A DNA stretch of 36,728 bases. Origin: Bacilli bacterium. GTDB taxonomy: Bacteria > Bacillota_I > Bacilli_A > RFN20 > CAG-826. The notes beneath the pieces are model-generated. The model searched no databases and was not told where the DNA came from. It was given only the letters and a program-made list of their open reading frames with translations. The position numbers and the translations under genes were made by a program. Of this stretch, positions 1 through 7,516 are shown one piece after another. The stretch's first letter is position 1. Each line of letters opens with the position of its first letter. Where the stretch lies: the NCBI GenBank assembly GCA_024696885.1, contig JAILGI010000056.1, positions 1 to 36,728 on the forward strand, read 5' to 3'.

Positions 1-153
1 ATTTAAATCAATTGTGGTGGGTAAACTTGTTGAGTATACGCATCCATTAATCGCATGAACAGAAAGATAAGATGCTTTATTATTAAAAGTGGATATTGAG
101 GTTACTAAACCCCCTAATAACAGGGCATTTAAAATAATTATGTTCTTTTTCAT
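1..153 (-). CDS. Secreted protein, N-terminal fragment (runs off window)
   Basis: The first 51 codons of a minus-strand gene are visible; the rest lies beyond the left edge. It starts at the ATG at 153-151, seven bases downstream of a strong AGGAGG Shine-Dalgarno (complement of 161-166). The start MKKNIIILNALLLGGLVTS has a Lys-rich tip followed by a hydrophobic stretch of about 15 residues, which is a classical Sec signal peptide or membrane anchor. A Ser/Thr-rich segment with one Cys follows. No domain can be recognised from so little sequence. It diverges from the flavoprotein operon, so the roughly 105 bp between them hold both promoters. Confidence 0.65.
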   Translation of the reverse strand, partial: MKKNIIILNALLLGGLVTSISTFNNKASYLSVHAINGCVYSTSLPTTIDLN

Positions 154-176
154 AATATATCCTCCTTTATGATTAT

Positions 177-249
177 TATCCTTTATGAAGGATATAACTA
201 ACAAGGTTTTTATATAAATCTTTTTATTTTAGAAAATTATGTTCTAAAA
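177..249. promoter_or_regulatory. Divergent regulatory region with two inverted repeats
   Basis: Between the secreted-protein gene and the flavoprotein operon are two perfect palindromes. The first has arms TATCCTT and AAGGATA around four bases (177-194). The second has arms TTTTAGAA and TTCTAAAA around seven bases (227-249). The second contains a TAAAAT that could be the -10 of the rightward operon (245-250), only eight bases before the ATG at 259. No convincing -35 is visible. The palindromes are probable operator sites; their regulator is not identified. Confidence 0.4.
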
Positions 250-258
250 TAGTTTTGT

Positions 259-1689
259 ATGTTTGACATAGTTATTATCGGCGCGGGTATTACAGGCACT
301 CTTATTGCAAGAGAACTTTCAAGATACCATTTAAAAGTGGGTGTTATTGAGAAGTGTAATGATGTGGGTAACGCCACTACTAATGCGAACTCCGCGATCA
401 TCCATTCTGGTTACGATCCAGTTCCTGGAACATTAAAAGCGAAATTTAATGTTTTAGGTAATCCTATGTATGATCAGTTAACTAAAGAGTTAAACGTTCC
501 TTTCTATCGCCTTGGTTCATTAACGGTAGCGATATATGATGAACAAATTCCACTTCTCAAAGATTTAGCGGAACGTTCCAAAGTTAACGGTGTTCCTGTT
601 CAATTATTGAATAAAGAAGAAGTTTTGGCGTTAGAACCTAATATTAATCCTAATGTGAAGATGGCGTTATTCGCTCCGACATGTGGCATTATTGATCCAT
701 TTAACTTAACCGTAAGAGCGATGGAAAATGCGATTGATAATGGGGTGACACTTCTTTTAAGTGAAGAAGTTATTAATATTAGTAAAGAAAAGGATATTCA
801 TGTTATTCACACTAAAAAGAATAGATATGAAGCGAAGATAGTCATTAACTGCGCGGGTAATTACGCGGATAATATCGCTAGTATGATTGAACCTATTGAT
901 TGGTCTATTACGCCGAGAAAAGGTGAATATTATGTTTTAGACCATTATAAAGCGGGTTTAGTGAATAGAACCATATTCCCATTACCTAGTGAAAAAGGTA
1001 AAGGAATTTTAGTGAGTGTTACGACATCCGGAAACTATATCGTAGGTCCTAGCTCTGAACCAGTCCCGGATAAAGATGATGTATCCACCGATGCTTTAAC
1101 TTTAAAGAATGTCAAAGAACAAGCCTTAGACTTAGTTCCTTCTGTTCCATTTAATCAAGTGATTAGAACATTCTCTGGATTAAGACCATCCTGTTCGAGA
1201 CATGATTTCATTATTGAATACGCGAAAACAGATAAGACATTTATTAATGTCGCTGGGATTGAAAGTCCGGGAATTGCCTCTTCTCCAGCGATCGCTAAAT
1301 ATGTGGTTAATGATTTAGTGAAACCATTAATGGAATTAAAAGAAAAAGAAGACTTTAATCCAAATGTGAGAAAAGTCGAAAGATTATATTATGCCGAACA
1401 AAATAAAGATTATTCCTTTATTAATTCACATGAAAACTATAGTGAAGTGATTTGCTCTTGTGAAAAGGTCACATTAGGAGAAATCATGGATCAATTAAAT
1501 AGAAGTTGTCCACCTCACTCAGTTAAAGGTGTGAAAAGAAGAACAAGAGCGGGATTTGGTAAATGCCAAGGTGGATTCTGTCAATCTAAGATTGTCCTCT
1601 TATTAGCGAAGCATTATGGTGTTTCCCCATTAGATATACCTTTAGATGATGAAGGCAGTAATATCCTTTTAGAGAAAGTGAAAGATTAA
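259..1689 (+). CDS. GlpA/LhgO-type FAD oxidoreductase with C-terminal Fe-S binding Cys
   Basis: This is a 476-residue FAD-dependent oxidoreductase of the DAO/GlpA superfamily. The dinucleotide-binding loop GAGITG is at residues 8-13 and is followed by a DAO fold. A C-terminal BFD-like module has C399-x-C401 and C436-x4-C441, which in this family binds a [2Fe-2S] cluster. The known role is oxidation of glycerol 3-phosphate or of a 2-hydroxy acid, passing electrons to a partner flavoprotein; the real substrate cannot be read from sequence. It is the first gene of a three-gene operon found widely in Bacillota, with only four bases before the next gene. No Shine-Dalgarno precedes the ATG, yet the FAD motif begins immediately after it, so no later start is plausible. 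Confidence 0.85.
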   Translation: MFDIVIIGAGITGTLIARELSRYHLKVGVIEKCNDVGNATTNANSAIIHSGYDPVPGTLKAKFNVLGNPMYDQLTKELNVPFYRLGSLTVAIYDEQIPLLKDLAERSKVNGVPVQLLNKEEVLALEPNINPNVKMALFAPTCGIIDPFNLTVRAMENAIDNGVTLLLSEEVINISKEKDIHVIHTKKNRYEAKIVINCAGNYADNIASMIEPIDWSITPRKGEYYVLDHYKAGLVNRTIFPLPSEKGKGILVSVTTSGNYIVGPSSEPVPDKDDVSTDALTLKNVKEQALDLVPSVPFNQVIRTFSGLRPSCSRHDFIIEYAKTDKTFINVAGIESPGIASSPAIAKYVVNDLVKPLMELKEKEDFNPNVRKVERLYYAEQNKDYSFINSHENYSEVICSCEKVTLGEIMDQLNRSCPPHSVKGVKRRTRAGFGKCQGGFCQSKIVLLLAKHYGVSPLDIPLDDEGSNILLEKVKD

Positions 1690-1693
1690 ATAT

Positions 1694-2941
1694 ATGCGTC
1701 ATGTTGATTTAGTCATTATTGGAGGTGGTTCCGCGGGTATGGCCGCGGCAATCGAAGCCAAACATCAAGGCATTGATGATATTTTAATCTTGGAAAAGAA
1801 CAATCAATTAGGAGGCATTTTAGATCAATGCATCCATAATGGTTTTGGTTTAACCGAATTTAAAGAAGAATTAACCGGTCCGGAATATGCCTCTAGATTC
1901 GCTAAACAAGTCAAAGAATTAAATATTCCTTATTTACTTAACACCTATGTTATGGAAATAACTAAGGATAGACATGTTTTATTCGCCTCTAAAGATGAGG
2001 GTGTTGAGGAAATTGAAGCTACGGCGATTGTCATGGCGACAGGCTGTTATGAAAGAAACGCGGGAGCAATTCAACTCGCGGGTTCTCGATGTGCGGGTGT
2101 TATTACCGCGGGAGCGGCGCAGAGGTATTTAAATATCCACGGTTATATGTGCGGTAAAAATATCGTTATCTTAGGCAGTGGCGATATTGGTCTTATTATG
2201 GCTAGACGCTTAACATTAGAAGGGGCGAATGTCATCTGTGTTTGCGAATTAATGCCATATAGCAATGGTTTAAATAGAAATATCGCTCAATGTTTAAATG
2301 ACTATAATATTCCTTTATATCTCTCTACGACGATTAAAGAAGTTATTGGTAAAAAGAGATTAGAAAAAGTAGTTTTAACGAAAGTTGATGAAAAATTAAG
2401 ACCAATCGAAGGAAGCGAACAAGAGATAAAATGCGATACATTAATCCTTTCTGTTGGTTTAATTCCTTATATATCTTTATTAGAGAATATTGATTGCCCA
2501 ATTAGCTCCACGAAGGGCGCAATTGTTAATGAAGATATGGAAACAGGTATACCTGGTATATTTAGCTGTGGTAACTGTTTACATGTCCATGATGTCGTCG
2601 ATTTTGTCACCGATGAAGGAAGAAGTGCAGGAATAGGGGCTTCTAAATATATTAAAGGTCTATCATCTAAAGGTAGTTATATTAAAGTTATTCCGTCTGA
2701 TAATGTGTCTTATGTTGTTCCTCAAAATATCCATAAAGACACTAGTGATGATGTGACATTAAAGTTTAGAGTGAGAACACCGATTAAAAATGCAGTTATT
2801 GAAATAGTAAGTGGGGATAAAGTGATCTATCGCATGAACAAAATAGCGTGTATCCCCAGTGAAATGAATTTAATCAAGATTAGTAATAGTAAATTAGCTA
2901 ATTTAGAAAACGATATTTGTGTGAAGGTGAATGGACGATGA
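1694..2941 (+). CDS. FAD/NAD(P)-dependent oxidoreductase partnered with the GlpA-like protein
   Basis: A 415-residue pyridine nucleotide-disulfide-type flavoprotein. GGGSAG at residues 10-15 is the FAD loop and GSGDIG near 161-166 is the NAD(P) loop. The ATGC segment near 115 and the FSCGNCLHVHD segment near 290 are typical of this subfamily, the last being the second FAD contact. In known trios it works with the GlpA-like subunit and the DUF1667 protein, apparently to move electrons between a hydroxy substrate and NAD(P). It follows its partner by four bases and overlaps the next gene by the ATGA arrangement, so the three are probably translated in a coupled way and made together. A cytoplasmic location is likely: no signal peptide or membrane segment is seen. 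Confidence 0.85.
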   Translation: MRHVDLVIIGGGSAGMAAAIEAKHQGIDDILILEKNNQLGGILDQCIHNGFGLTEFKEELTGPEYASRFAKQVKELNIPYLLNTYVMEITKDRHVLFASKDEGVEEIEATAIVMATGCYERNAGAIQLAGSRCAGVITAGAAQRYLNIHGYMCGKNIVILGSGDIGLIMARRLTLEGANVICVCELMPYSNGLNRNIAQCLNDYNIPLYLSTTIKEVIGKKRLEKVVLTKVDEKLRPIEGSEQEIKCDTLILSVGLIPYISLLENIDCPISSTKGAIVNEDMETGIPGIFSCGNCLHVHDVVDFVTDEGRSAGIGASKYIKGLSSKGSYIKVIPSDNVSYVVPQNIHKDTSDDVTLKFRVRTPIKNAVIEIVSGDKVIYRMNKIACIPSEMNLIKISNSKLANLENDICVKVNGR

Positions 2942-3282
2942 AAAGAGAATTTGTGTGTATTGTTTGTCCTAGGGGTTGTCAATTAACGATTGATGATGAT
3001 TTAAATGTCACCGGGAACACTTGTATGCGCGGTAAGGATTACGCGATTAGTGAAGTTACTCACCCCACAAGAATCATTACTTCCTCAATTAGAGTGAGTA
3101 ATCGAGAGGACACCTTAGTGTCCGTGAAAACGGATAAACCGATTCCTAAAGAAAAAATCTTTGAGGTTATGGAAATTATTAATAGGGCAAGCGTAAAAGC
3201 CCCAACAGTGATTGGGGATATCGCTATCAAAGATGTATTAGGATTAGGTGTTAATGTTGTAATAACGAAAGAAATTAAATAG
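2938..3282 (+). CDS. DUF1667 family four-cysteine protein
   Basis: A 114-residue protein with CxxCPxGC near the start (C7, C10, C14) and a fourth Cys, C29, in CMRG. These match the DUF1667 family, whose members accompany GlpA-like and NAD(FAD)-type flavoproteins and probably carry a metal or Fe-S centre as an electron-transfer subunit. The ATG at 2938 overlaps the upstream TGA (ATGA) and has an AAGGTG ribosome site about ten bases earlier. An in-frame ATG at 2917 would add seven residues inside the previous gene and is less likely. The stop codon lies inside the stem of the terminator that closes the operon. Confidence 0.85.
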   Translation: MKREFVCIVCPRGCQLTIDDDLNVTGNTCMRGKDYAISEVTHPTRIITSSIRVSNREDTLVSVKTDKPIPKEKIFEVMEIINRASVKAPTVIGDIAIKDVLGLGVNVVITKEIK

Positions 3283-3305
3283 GCTTGAAGAAAGTCTATT
3301 TTTTC
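3278..3305 (+). terminator. Rho-independent terminator of the flavoprotein operon
   Basis: AATAGGCTT pairs with AAGTCTATT (nine pairs, one G-U) around a five-base loop, followed directly by a T run. The left arm includes the TAG stop of the DUF1667 gene. Confidence 0.85.
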
Positions 3306-3308
3306 TTA

Positions 3309-3349
3309 AGTGCAATTCTTTTGTGCAATTGCACTTTAAGATTGCACTT
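3309..3349. promoter_or_regulatory. Cluster of four AAGTGCAAT half-sites
   Basis: Two copies read forward (3309-3317 and, with TT in place of AA, 3321-3329) and two read in reverse (3328-3336, 3341-3349). The middle two form the perfect palindrome GTGCAATTGCAC at 3323-3334. No T run follows on either strand, so this is not a simple terminator. It sits about 110-150 bp before the ribbon-helix-helix gene and may be an operator. Confidence 0.4.
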
Positions 3350-3460
3350 TAAAAAATATGGATGCTATTTGCTCTCAAATAACGGTTCCAACTTATCAAT
3401 ATTTTGATTATAAGGTGCAGTATGTATAACTTTTGTGATACAGTGTTATTAGGATATTTT

Positions 3461-3781
3461 ATGAAAAAGACCGAAATAATACATACAAGGGTAACACCTG
3501 AAACAAAAAGAAAATGTGATGAGATATTTAATAAACTTGGCATCACCACAAGTTACGCAATTACACTATTTTTAAATCAAGTAATGCTTAGGAAAGGATT
3601 ACCTTTTGATTTGACATTACCAGAAAAAGAAGATTTGGTTGCTTTTGCGATAAATGTTAATTCTATAGATGGCAAAGTTCCTAGTGAAAAAGCCCAACAA
3701 ATCATGCACTTATATGATGATGGGCTTATTGATTTAGAAACTGCAGAATCCGCAATTAGAAAATTGCATATTAGTAAATAG
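3461..3781 (+). CDS. RelB/DinJ-family ribbon-helix-helix antitoxin, orphan
   Basis: A 106-residue protein. The first 50 or so residues match the RelB/DinJ antitoxin DNA-binding fold: a beta strand KTEIIHTRVTPETK, then helices with the GITTSYAITLFLNQV pattern and the GLPFDL end motif. In the family the N-terminal half dimerises and binds the operator while the C-terminal half wraps the toxin. The C-terminal half here, from about residue 60, does not look like a usual DinJ tail. Its IDGKVPS and DDGLIDLETAESAI segments resemble VbhA-type Fic antitoxins. No YafQ/RelE or Fic toxin gene is next to it; the neighbour is a convergent HipA-type kinase whose stop is three bases away. The ATG at 3461 is chosen for the AGGA six bases upstream; an ATG at 3404 in the same frame would lie within the probable promoter. 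Confidence 0.75.
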   Translation: MKKTEIIHTRVTPETKRKCDEIFNKLGITTSYAITLFLNQVMLRKGLPFDLTLPEKEDLVAFAINVNSIDGKVPSEKAQQIMHLYDDGLIDLETAESAIRKLHISK

Positions 3782-3783
3782 AT

Positions 3784-5169
3784 TTAAAGGTAATTTTTAA
3801 TTAAGAAATCCACTCTCGCAATAAGGGAATCACTAATCGCAGTGATTCTTTCTTTATCTAAGTATTTTGATTCAAATTGTAAAAATAATGGTTTTATTCT
3901 TTCTTTAAGTATATTTAGTTTATCTATACTTAACCATTTAAAGGATTTAACTAACTTTAATTGTTCTAATGGTTTTTCTTTAAATGGTTTAGAAACAATA
4001 TCCTTAAATGGTTTGATATCAAATGTGAGTTTATCAAAACCAAAAGAAGCACCACTATCAAAGATAGGGGACGGACCAATAAACTTTAATGTAATTGCGT
4101 CTCTAATAAAACCAAAATTGTTAAAGTGTCTATCTTCATTAGCGATGATGAAATCAAAGACGATTAATTTATCTAAATAATCTTCCACATTTTCAATGCC
4201 TAAATGATGAGCACATTTCACAAAATGGGAATAAGCACTGTCGTTATTATTCTTCTTTAACACTTTATTAATTTGATAGGCAGTAACTAAGTCTTGGCTA
4301 TTATTAATAAAATCTTCACATTTGGAATATGGATAATCTCCATCATCAAAGAATGAATACTGAACAGAATCTAAACCTAATATAGAGGCTATTTCAGAGG
4401 CTACTACTTCGTTGAATGGTTCTTGTCGATAAGGATTAGAGCCACCTTTCATCATTACTCTTTTATTGTTAATAATCTTCCAACGCTTTTTTAAATTACC
4501 TACAGATGTGCTATCAGGGGAAGAAAGATTCAATTCCTTCTTTCGTTTATTACCATTTAATAAAATGGTTCCTAAATCTTCTGAGAAGTCATTTTCAAAG
4601 AAGTTGATATCTTCCCAGGATATATTTTCATCTTTTGGTTTAATCCAATATTGATCAGATAAACTTAAGCCAAAACATTTTAATAACAATACTTTTGGAT
4701 CAGAGATATTAAGTTTATCTAAAGCATCTCTAATACCACTTCTAGTTAATGGGATACTTCTATCATTCCACCAGTCAAGAAGGGATTTTATATCTTTAAC
4801 ACCTATAGGAAGTAGTTCTTTTAAATAGACATCACCAATAGTGTGAATTCTTCCCGTTTCAAAAGAAATGGTTAAGTCTACGACCTGATTATTTAAGTGC
4901 ATCAATGAACAATATAAAAGTTCAGAAGATTGGAATCCTTTCTTTAGAAGTTTTAGTTGTTGCTCTAATAGTTGTCTTTTTTTAATTAAGATATCAAGGT
5001 CATATAATTCTTGTCCATTGACATATTTGCTATTCTTTTTACCGTTCTCTGACCATTGATGGTAATAGTAAATATTACCACCTATATTCTTAATGGATAT
5101 ATATCCCTTAGGTAGTTGTTTTATTCTTTCATTTAGCTCTTTAATCTTGTTAATTGTTTCTTGTTTCAT
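3784..5169 (-). CDS. HipA-like Ser/Thr kinase with N-terminal coiled segment
   Basis: A HipA-domain kinase of 461 residues. The C-terminal half shows the signature kinase residues: a glycine/serine-rich segment STSVGNLKKRW before the VMMKGGS strand, IIANEDRHFNNFG with the catalytic Asp at about 346, and PIFDSGASF with the metal-binding Asp at about 371. HipA kinases phosphorylate tRNA synthetases or other translation targets and cause growth arrest. The first 75 residues (LPKGYISIKNIGG, then a Lys/Leu-rich helix) are a short module unlike the usual HipA N-subdomain. No HipB partner with an HTH is adjacent. The start chosen is the ATG at 5169: the promoter predicts transcription beginning on that base. 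An upstream in-frame ATG at 5187 lies in front of the -10 box and would not be transcribed from this promoter. Confidence 0.75.
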   Translation of the reverse strand: MKQETINKIKELNERIKQLPKGYISIKNIGGNIYYYHQWSENGKKNSKYVNGQELYDLDILIKKRQLLEQQLKLLKKGFQSSELLYCSLMHLNNQVVDLTISFETGRIHTIGDVYLKELLPIGVKDIKSLLDWWNDRSIPLTRSGIRDALDKLNISDPKVLLLKCFGLSLSDQYWIKPKDENISWEDINFFENDFSEDLGTILLNGNKRKKELNLSSPDSTSVGNLKKRWKIINNKRVMMKGGSNPYRQEPFNEVVASEIASILGLDSVQYSFFDDGDYPYSKCEDFINNSQDLVTAYQINKVLKKNNNDSAYSHFVKCAHHLGIENVEDYLDKLIVFDFIIANEDRHFNNFGFIRDAITLKFIGPSPIFDSGASFGFDKLTFDIKPFKDIVSKPFKEKPLEQLKLVKSFKWLSIDKLNILKERIKPLFLQFESKYLDKERITAISDSLIARVDFLIKNYL

Positions 5170-5175
5170 GAGATC

Positions 5176-5220
5176 ATTATACCCCATCTTAACCCCTTTG
5201 TTAACCCCTTTTTTAACCCC
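5176..5220 (-). promoter_or_regulatory. Promoter of the HipA-like gene with three tandem GGGGTTAA boxes
   Basis: Read on the minus strand, -35 TTAACA (5204-5199), 17-bp spacer, -10 TATAAT (5181-5176). The expected start of transcription is at or next to the ATG at 5169, giving a leaderless mRNA. GGGGTTAA occurs three times with an exact 12-bp period (5220-5213, 5208-5201, 5196-5189), covering the region upstream of the -35, the -35 itself and the spacer. This is the layout of a repressor-controlled, self-limiting promoter. Confidence 0.7.
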
Positions 5221-5233
5221 CGTTTGATGGTAA

Positions 5234-5264
5234 TAAAAAGTAGATAATTTTTATTTATCTACTT
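5234..5264 (-). terminator. Terminator at the end of the polysaccharide operon
   Basis: On the minus strand AAGTAGATAA pairs perfectly with TTATCTACTT (ten pairs, seven-base loop) and is followed by TTTATT. The capF stop codon lies at the loop, so transcription ends right after the gene. Confidence 0.8.
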
Positions 5265-6348
5265 CTTCTCTATATGTATCGTGGGTATCAGGATTATATA
5301 TCTCACTGATCCACATTATCGTATGACTATTGATATCACCAATATTGGTTATTTGATGTGTGTAATAAGGGATGATATTGACTGGATGAGGATTGTTTCC
5401 ATCGACGATATCCTCTAAAACACTATTATCTTTAATGTTTCTTTGTTTGATATCGCACTTACCTATTACTGTATAAAAGATTTCTTTTTTATAAGTGTGA
5501 TAATGTCCACCTTTGGTGATTCCTGGATAAGCGACATTATCACTTATTTGTCCCCACTTCTTGGATTTATATAATTCTTCAAAGGAACCTCTAGCGTCCG
5601 TCGCATAATTATATGTATATCCTTCATCGGATAGATAATCTAAGAAGGTTTTGAATAACTTTAATTCGAATTCGTCATGGATAATGGGAAGGTGTCTATC
5701 ACTTTCCACTTCTTGTTTAAAGTAATAGAGTAAGTCAGCGAGTTTTCCTAAAGAACAATCATAGGTGGGATTAACATATAAGATATTTTTACTTCCTTTT
5801 TGATCACCTTTAATTACCTTAATGAATTCTTCGACGATATCTTCGACATAGTTATAGTGAACGACATAATCTCTATCTCTAATTTGAATAGGAAGATTAT
5901 GAGCGATGTTATAACAGAATGTCGCGGAAGCGGAATTATAATTAGGTCTACACCACTTACCAAAGGCGTTCGCTAAACGGTAGATATAAACTGGTAAACC
6001 AGAATTTAATAAATAATTTTCCCCCATCTTTTTGCTTTTACCATAGTCATTATCTAATATGGCTTGGATGGAACTAGACATGATGATGGGAACGTTTTTA
6101 TTTAATTGTTTAACATAATCGCATAACTTCTTAGTAAAATTTGTGTTTCCATCATAAAACTCTTCTGTAGTTAAGGGGCGATTAATACCGGCGAGATGGA
6201 CGATGAAATCACATTCCTTAATATAATTAAGCAAGTCTTCTTCTTTCTTGTCTATATCGTACTTTAAAGGGGTAAAACCATGCCTTTCTAGATGAAGGCA
6301 CATGTGTTTACCTATAAAGCCATTACTACCAGTGACTAATACTTTCAT
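5251..6348 (-). CDS. capF: UDP-2-acetamido-2,6-dideoxy-hexulose reductase, CapF/FnlB/WbjC type
   Basis: A bifunctional 365-residue enzyme of the UDP-L-FucNAc pathway. It has an N-terminal short-chain dehydrogenase domain with TGSNGFIG (residues 6-13) and a YGKSK catalytic Tyr-Lys pair, and a C-terminal cupin from about residue 250 with GGHYHTYKKE (His282, His284, Glu289) as metal ligands. In the known CapF the cupin epimerises C3 and the SDR domain reduces C4 of the CapE product. Length and domain order match CapF exactly. It is the last gene of the CapE-CapG-CapF sub-operon, four bases after CapG, and is followed by a strong terminator. No strong ribosome site is visible; translation may be coupled to CapG. 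Confidence 0.9.
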   Translation of the reverse strand: MKVLVTGSNGFIGKHMCLHLERHGFTPLKYDIDKKEEDLLNYIKECDFIVHLAGINRPLTTEEFYDGNTNFTKKLCDYVKQLNKNVPIIMSSSIQAILDNDYGKSKKMGENYLLNSGLPVYIYRLANAFGKWCRPNYNSASATFCYNIAHNLPIQIRDRDYVVHYNYVEDIVEEFIKVIKGDQKGSKNILYVNPTYDCSLGKLADLLYYFKQEVESDRHLPIIHDEFELKLFKTFLDYLSDEGYTYNYATDARGSFEELYKSKKWGQISDNVAYPGITKGGHYHTYKKEIFYTVIGKCDIKQRNIKDNSVLEDIVDGNNPHPVNIIPYYTHQITNIGDINSHTIMWISEIYNPDTHDTYREEVDK

Positions 6349-6352
6349 ATAT

Positions 6353-7501
6353 TTAGTCTTTTCTCCACACCATCTTGTTGACTACACCTACGTAGGATTG
6401 GATTAATTTCACAACTTTATCGGATACATTTGTATCGGTGTAGTCTCTAACTGGTTTACAGCCATTCTTGTTATTTACTGCGACCTCTACGGCTTGTAAG
6501 AGATTGATTTCATCAATACCAGCGAGGACAAAGCAAGCTTCATCTAAGGCTTCTGGTCTTTCGGTGCTTGTTCTAATGCACACCGCGGCGATAGGTTTAT
6601 TAATTGAAGTATAGAAACTTGATTCTTCGGGTAATGTTCCGGAATCGGATACGACACAGAAGGCATTCATTTGTAAGTTGTTATAATCATGGAATCCTAA
6701 TGGTTCATGCATCACAACTCGTTTATCTAATTTAAAACCTGTTTGTTCTAATTTCTTTTTGCTTCTTGGGTGGCAGCTATAGAGAATAGGCATATCATAT
6801 TTCTCAGCGAGTTTATTAATCGCATTGAATAAGCTATAGAAGTTCTTATCGGTATCGATATTCTCTTCTCTGTGTGCGCTTAAAAGGATGTATTTTCCTT
6901 TTTGTAAATGTAATTTAGTGAGGATATCACTATTATTGATATCTTCTAAGTTATTGAATAAGACTTCACTCATTGGTGAACCGGTGACATAGGTTCTTTC
7001 TTTAGGAAGACCACAGTCCGCTAGATAACGTCTAGCGTGTTCACTATAGGCTAAATTAACATCAGAGATGATATCAACGATTCTTCTATTGGTTTCTTCT
7101 GGTAAGCATTCATCTTTACATCTATTGCCCGCTTCCATGTGGAAGATTGGGATATGTAATCTTTTGGCGCCTATGACTGATAAGCAGCTATTGGTGTCCC
7201 CTAATACGAGGACAGCATCTGGACGTAGGTCCACCATCGCTTGATAGCTTTTAGCGATGATGTTGCCCATGGTTTCACCTAAGTCTTTACCAACAGCGTT
7301 TAAATAGATATCAGGATCTTTGATTTTTAAATCTTTGAAGAAGATACCATTAAGGGTGTAATCATAGTTTTGTCCAGTATGGACGAGTAAGGTATCAAAG
7401 TATTCGCGACATTTATTGATTACTGCGCTTAATCTAATGATTTCGGGTCTAGTACCGACGATAATCATTAATTTGATTTTTCCATTATTTTGAAAAGGCA
7501 T
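6353..7501 (-). CDS. capG: UDP-HexNAc 2-epimerase, CapG/FnlC type (final UDP-L-FucNAc step)
   Basis: A 382-residue non-hydrolysing UDP-GlcNAc 2-epimerase family enzyme. GTRPEIIRL near residue 17, LGDTNS near 101, HMEAGNRC near 122 and SDSGTLPEE near 285 are the family's substrate loops; the WecB paralogue in this window carries the matching motifs with different residues. Placed between CapE and CapF, it is the CapG/FnlC enzyme that converts UDP-N-acetyl-L-talosamine-type intermediate to UDP-L-FucNAc, rather than a ManNAc-forming WecB. A strong AAGGAGG ribosome site (complement of 7512-7518) overlaps the end of the CapE gene. A cytoplasmic enzyme with no membrane segment. Confidence 0.88.
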   Translation of the reverse strand: MPFQNNGKIKLMIIVGTRPEIIRLSAVINKCREYFDTLLVHTGQNYDYTLNGIFFKDLKIKDPDIYLNAVGKDLGETMGNIIAKSYQAMVDLRPDAVLVLGDTNSCLSVIGAKRLHIPIFHMEAGNRCKDECLPEETNRRIVDIISDVNLAYSEHARRYLADCGLPKERTYVTGSPMSEVLFNNLEDINNSDILTKLHLQKGKYILLSAHREENIDTDKNFYSLFNAINKLAEKYDMPILYSCHPRSKKKLEQTGFKLDKRVVMHEPLGFHDYNNLQMNAFCVVSDSGTLPEESSFYTSINKPIAAVCIRTSTERPEALDEACFVLAGIDEINLLQAVEVAVNNKNGCKPVRDYTDTNVSDKVVKLIQSYVGVVNKMVWRKD

Positions 7502-7516
7502 ATATTATAGTCCTCC

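Noticed and set aside
3309-3350. Second terminator after the flavoprotein operon
   Set aside because: The repeats form hairpins but no T run follows on either strand; the site reads better as an operator.
3842-4180. Plus-strand frame of 112 codons antisense to the HipA-like gene
   Set aside because: It mirrors kinase codons and lacks any motif or ribosome site.
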